A DNA stretch of 64,000 nucleotides from Marinobacter salinexigens. GTDB taxonomy: Bacteria > Pseudomonadota > Gammaproteobacteria > Pseudomonadales > Oleiphilaceae. The stretch is from positions 878,751 through 942,750 of the forward strand of contig NZ_VTUU01000001.1 of assembly GCF_008370345.1 (NCBI RefSeq), in the 5' to 3' direction. Positions 61,625-64,000 of this stretch are shown here, piece after piece. Numbering within the stretch: position 1 is the first letter of the stretch; every line of letters begins with the position of its first letter. Under the pieces are notes generated by a model. It searched no databases. It was not told the DNA's origin and worked only from the letters and a program-made list of their open reading frames with translations. The position numbers and the translations under genes were made by a program.

Positions 61625-62944
61625 ATGACCGACGTGAGTATCAAGCGACTGAATGCCTCCCAACGTGATTTTGACAGCGCCCTGAGCGCGCTGCTGGCAT
61701 GGGATGACAGTGTTGATCATCAGGTAAACGAGTCGGTACGTCACATCCTGCATGAGGTGAAGACCCGTGGTGATCAGGCGGTTCTGGAGTTTACCGAGAA
61801 GTTCGACCGCCTGAAGGCTGGCAGTGTTGCTGAGCTTGAAATGGGCCAGGAACGACTGCAGCAGGCACTGAAAGCGATTCCTCAGGACCAGCGTGTGGCT
61901 CTGGAGCAGGCTGCTGATCGTGTTCGCGACTACCACGAACGCCAGAATCAGACATCCTGGCAGTATGAAGATGCCGACGGCACGGTGCTGGGCCAGAAAG
62001 TAACGCCGCTGGACCGGGCGGGACTGTACGTACCTGGCGGCAAGGCTGCCTATCCATCCTCGGTGTTGATGAATGCGATCCCGGCCAAGGTAGCGGGTGT
62101 CGGTGAGGTGATCATGGTTGTTCCGACGCCTGACGGTGTGGTGAACGACATGGTCCTGGCCGCTGCGGCAATTGCCGGTGTGGATCGGGTATTCACCATC
62201 GGTGGTGCCCAGGCTGTCGCGGCGCTGGCCTACGGTACTGACACCATTCCTTCGGTCGACAAGATTGTCGGCCCGGGTAACATCTTCGTGGCGACTGCAA
62301 AACGCGAAGTATTCGGTGTGGTCGGAATCGACATGATTGCCGGACCATCCGAGATTCTCGTGATCTGTGATGGCAAAACCGATCCGGACTGGATTGCCAT
62401 GGATCTGTTCTCCCAGGCCGAGCACGACGAGCAGGCGCAGTCCATTCTGGTCAGTCCGGATGCAGAGTTTCTCGACGCAGTTCAGGCAAGTATCAATAAG
62501 TTGCTGCCGACCATGGAGCGGTCTGAGATCATCGCCGAGTCCATGGGTAGCCGGGCGGCTCTGATTCAGGTGGCGGATCTCAGCGAAGCCGCGAAGGTTT
62601 CAAACCGGATTGCACCGGAGCACCTGGAACTGTCGGTTGAAGATCCGGTGGCGCTGGTGGAGGAGATTCGCCACGCCGGTGCGATATTCATGGGCCGATA
62701 TACTGCCGAGGCGCTGGGTGATTACTGTGCTGGCCCAAATCACGTGCTTCCCACCAGCGGAACGGCCAGATTCTCATCCCCTCTGGGCGTATACGATTTC
62801 CAGAAGCGTTCCTCGCTGATTGGCTTCAGTGCACAGGGTGCGGATCGGATGGGGCGTGTTGCTTCAGTTCTGGCTCGCGGTGAGGGGCTGACAGCGCACG
62901 CCCGTTCAGCGGAATATCGGATTGCCGGGGAAAGCAATGAGTAA
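61625..62944 (+). CDS. hisD: Histidinol dehydrogenase
   Basis: Zinc enzyme (439 aa) oxidising histidinol to histidine in two NAD steps. [18 protein letters not shown] binds [24 protein letters not shown] (zinc Gln/His region) and [11 protein letters not shown] (catalytic Glu-His) are all in place. It overlaps hisC by eight bases. Confidence 0.96.
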   Translation: MTDVSIKRLNASQRDFDSALSALLAWDDSVDHQVNESVRHILHEVKTRGDQAVLEFTEKFDRLKAGSVAELEMGQERLQQALKAIPQDQRVALEQAADRVRDYHERQNQTSWQYEDADGTVLGQKVTPLDRAGLYVPGGKAAYPSSVLMNAIPAKVAGVGEVIMVVPTPDGVVNDMVLAAAAIAGVDRVFTIGGAQAVAALAYGTDTIPSVDKIVGPGNIFVATAKREVFGVVGIDMIAGPSEILVICDGKTDPDWIAMDLFSQAEHDEQAQSILVSPDAEFLDAVQASINKLLPTMERSEIIAESMGSRAALIQVADLSEAAKVSNRIAPEHLELSVEDPVALVEEIRHAGAIFMGRYTAEALGDYCAGPNHVLPTSGTARFSSPLGVYDFQKRSSLIGFSAQGADRMGRVASVLARGEGLTAHARSAEYRIAGESNE

Positions 62945-63989
62945 GTTCTGGAGCCCCCTGGTCAACGACCTTGTTCCCTATGTTCCTGGTGAGCAGCCCA
63001 AGATGGCCAATCTGGTCAAGCTGAACACTAATGAAAATCCTTATGGCCCGTCACCGAAGGTGATCGAAGCCATCCAGGCCGAGCTGAACGATAGCCTTCG
63101 GCTGTATCCGGATCCGGAAGGCGAAAGCCTGCGTCAGACCATTGCTGACTATTATAATGTCAGCTCGGGGCAGGTCTTTCTCGGCAATGGTTCAGACGAA
63201 GTGCTGGCCCACATTTTTCATGGGTTGTTCCAGCACGGAGAGCCGGTGCTGTTCCCGGATATTTCTTACAGCTTTTATCCGGTTTACTGCGGGCTCTACA
63301 ACATCGAGGCCAGAGTTGTTCCGCTGACGGACAGTTTTGAAATTGATCCTGACGATTACAGGCAGCCAAATGGCGGCATCATCTTCCCGAACCCGAATGC
63401 GCCGACGGGGCGTTACCTCGGGTTGGAGCATGTGGAAGCGATACTGAAGGCCAATCCTGATCGCGTTGTTGTGGTTGATGAGGCTTATGTGGATTTCGGA
63501 GGCGACACGGCTATTGCTCTGGTCGATCGCTACCCGAACCTGCTGGTATGTCAGACCCTTTCCAAGGCTCGCTCTCTGGCCGGTCTGCGCGTGGGCTTTG
63601 CGGTTGGTCATCCGGATTTGATTGAAGCGCTCAATCGGGTAAAAAACAGCTTTAACAGTTATCCGCTGGATCGTCTGGCGCTGGCGGGTGCCCGTGCGGC
63701 TTTTGAGGATAAAGAGTGGTTCCAGCGGTGCTGTAACGGTGTCATCTCTGAGCGGGAACGTCTGACGGCGGCTTTGGAAGAACTGTCTTTTGAGGTGTTG
63801 CCTTCGAAGGCGAACTTTGTGTTTGCTCGCCATACGTCCAGAGCGGGTGAGGAAATTGCTAAAGGGCTGAGAGAGCAGGGCATCATTGTTCGTCACTTCA
63901 ATAAGCCGCGAATTAGCGATTATTTGCGGATTACCATTGGTACTCCTGAGCAGAATGATGCTTTGATTTCGGGGCTTCGTTCGCTCTAG
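62937..63989 (+). CDS. hisC: Histidinol-phosphate aminotransferase
   Basis: PLP aminotransferase (350 aa) of histidine synthesis. [15 protein letters not shown] is the substrate-side motif; [12 protein letters not shown] holds the PLP Asp/Tyr; the Schiff-base Lys is in [20 protein letters not shown] near residue 215. The start is ATG 62937 (MSKFWSPLV), overlapping hisD. It ends 11 bases before the window edge. Confidence 0.95.
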   Translation: MSKFWSPLVNDLVPYVPGEQPKMANLVKLNTNENPYGPSPKVIEAIQAELNDSLRLYPDPEGESLRQTIADYYNVSSGQVFLGNGSDEVLAHIFHGLFQHGEPVLFPDISYSFYPVYCGLYNIEARVVPLTDSFEIDPDDYRQPNGGIIFPNPNAPTGRYLGLEHVEAILKANPDRVVVVDEAYVDFGGDTAIALVDRYPNLLVCQTLSKARSLAGLRVGFAVGHPDLIEALNRVKNSFNSYPLDRLALAGARAAFEDKEWFQRCCNGVISERERLTAALEELSFEVLPSKANFVFARHTSRAGEEIAKGLREQGIIVRHFNKPRISDYLRITIGTPEQNDALISGLRSL

Positions 63990-64000
63990 CCTTCTAATTT

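Overview
The window is a 64 kb piece of a gammaproteobacterial chromosome. Protein sequences and gene order point to Marinobacter or a close relative: the lptC-lptA-lptB-rpoN-hpf-ptsN-rapZ-npr cluster, mlaFEDCB-ibaG-murA-hisGDC, gatCAB beside mreBCD-maf-rng-yhdP, and the leuS-lptE-holA / ybeZ-ybeY-corC-lnt group are all arranged as in Pseudomonas-like bacteria. The genus is an inference from family resemblance, not from a database match. Nearly everything is core metabolism and envelope biogenesis. I see no tRNA or rRNA gene, CRISPR array, transposase, prophage, defence island or biosynthetic cluster.

Layout. 1-5.9 kb: the end of an FAD oxidoreductase-like gene, comF, the biotin genes bioB-bioF-bioC-bioD (no bioH), then a tiny flagellar-rod-like protein and a SprA-type putative metalloprotease. 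6-10 kb: two tandem acyl-CoA dehydrogenases, each with its own promoter and terminator. 10-22.2 kb: endonuclease I, a small coiled-coil protein, holA-lptE-leuS, ybeL, lnt-corC-ybeY-phoH, miaB and trmH. 22.2-26.4 kb: yejK bracketed by hairpin repeats, then the ATP sulfurylase genes cysDN. 26.5-37 kb: a PilZ protein, rimO, carbonic anhydrase, a two-subunit pyruvate carboxylase with a LysR regulator, and gatCAB. 37-48.6 kb: mreBCD-maf-rng-yhdP-nit, then darP and mgtE. 48.6-56 kb: the kdsD-kdsC-lptCAB-rpoN-hpf-ptsN-rapZ-npr run (minus strand). 56-64 kb: mlaFEDCB-ibaG-murA-hisGDC.

The genes cover a few linked jobs. LPS assembly: KdsD and KdsC make Kdo precursors, LptA, LptB, LptC and LptE export LPS. 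Phospholipid asymmetry: Mla. Lipoprotein maturation: Lnt. Cell shape: MreBCD, MurA. Nitrogen-linked PTS and sigma-54: PtsN, NPr, RapZ, RpoN. Biotin is made by the bio operon and used by the pyruvate carboxylase.

The most unusual content lies between genes. Two 110-nt elements (2031-2140 and 37161-37270) share an exact 28-54-28 layout: perfect 28-bp inverted arms whose sequences are unrelated between copies, around a similar 54-nt centre that can fold into two small hairpins. A second family of three 90-102-nt hairpins (22280-22369, 23509-23610, 23702-23796) keeps a common centre while its outer arms differ but stay complementary; two copies in opposite orientation bracket yejK. Other points of note are a mreC gene with no ATG, GTG or TTG start upstream of its membrane helix, a CysN with a decayed APS-kinase-like tail, and promoter-operator arrangements resembling BirA and PsrA sites ahead of bioB and the first acyl-CoA dehydrogenase.
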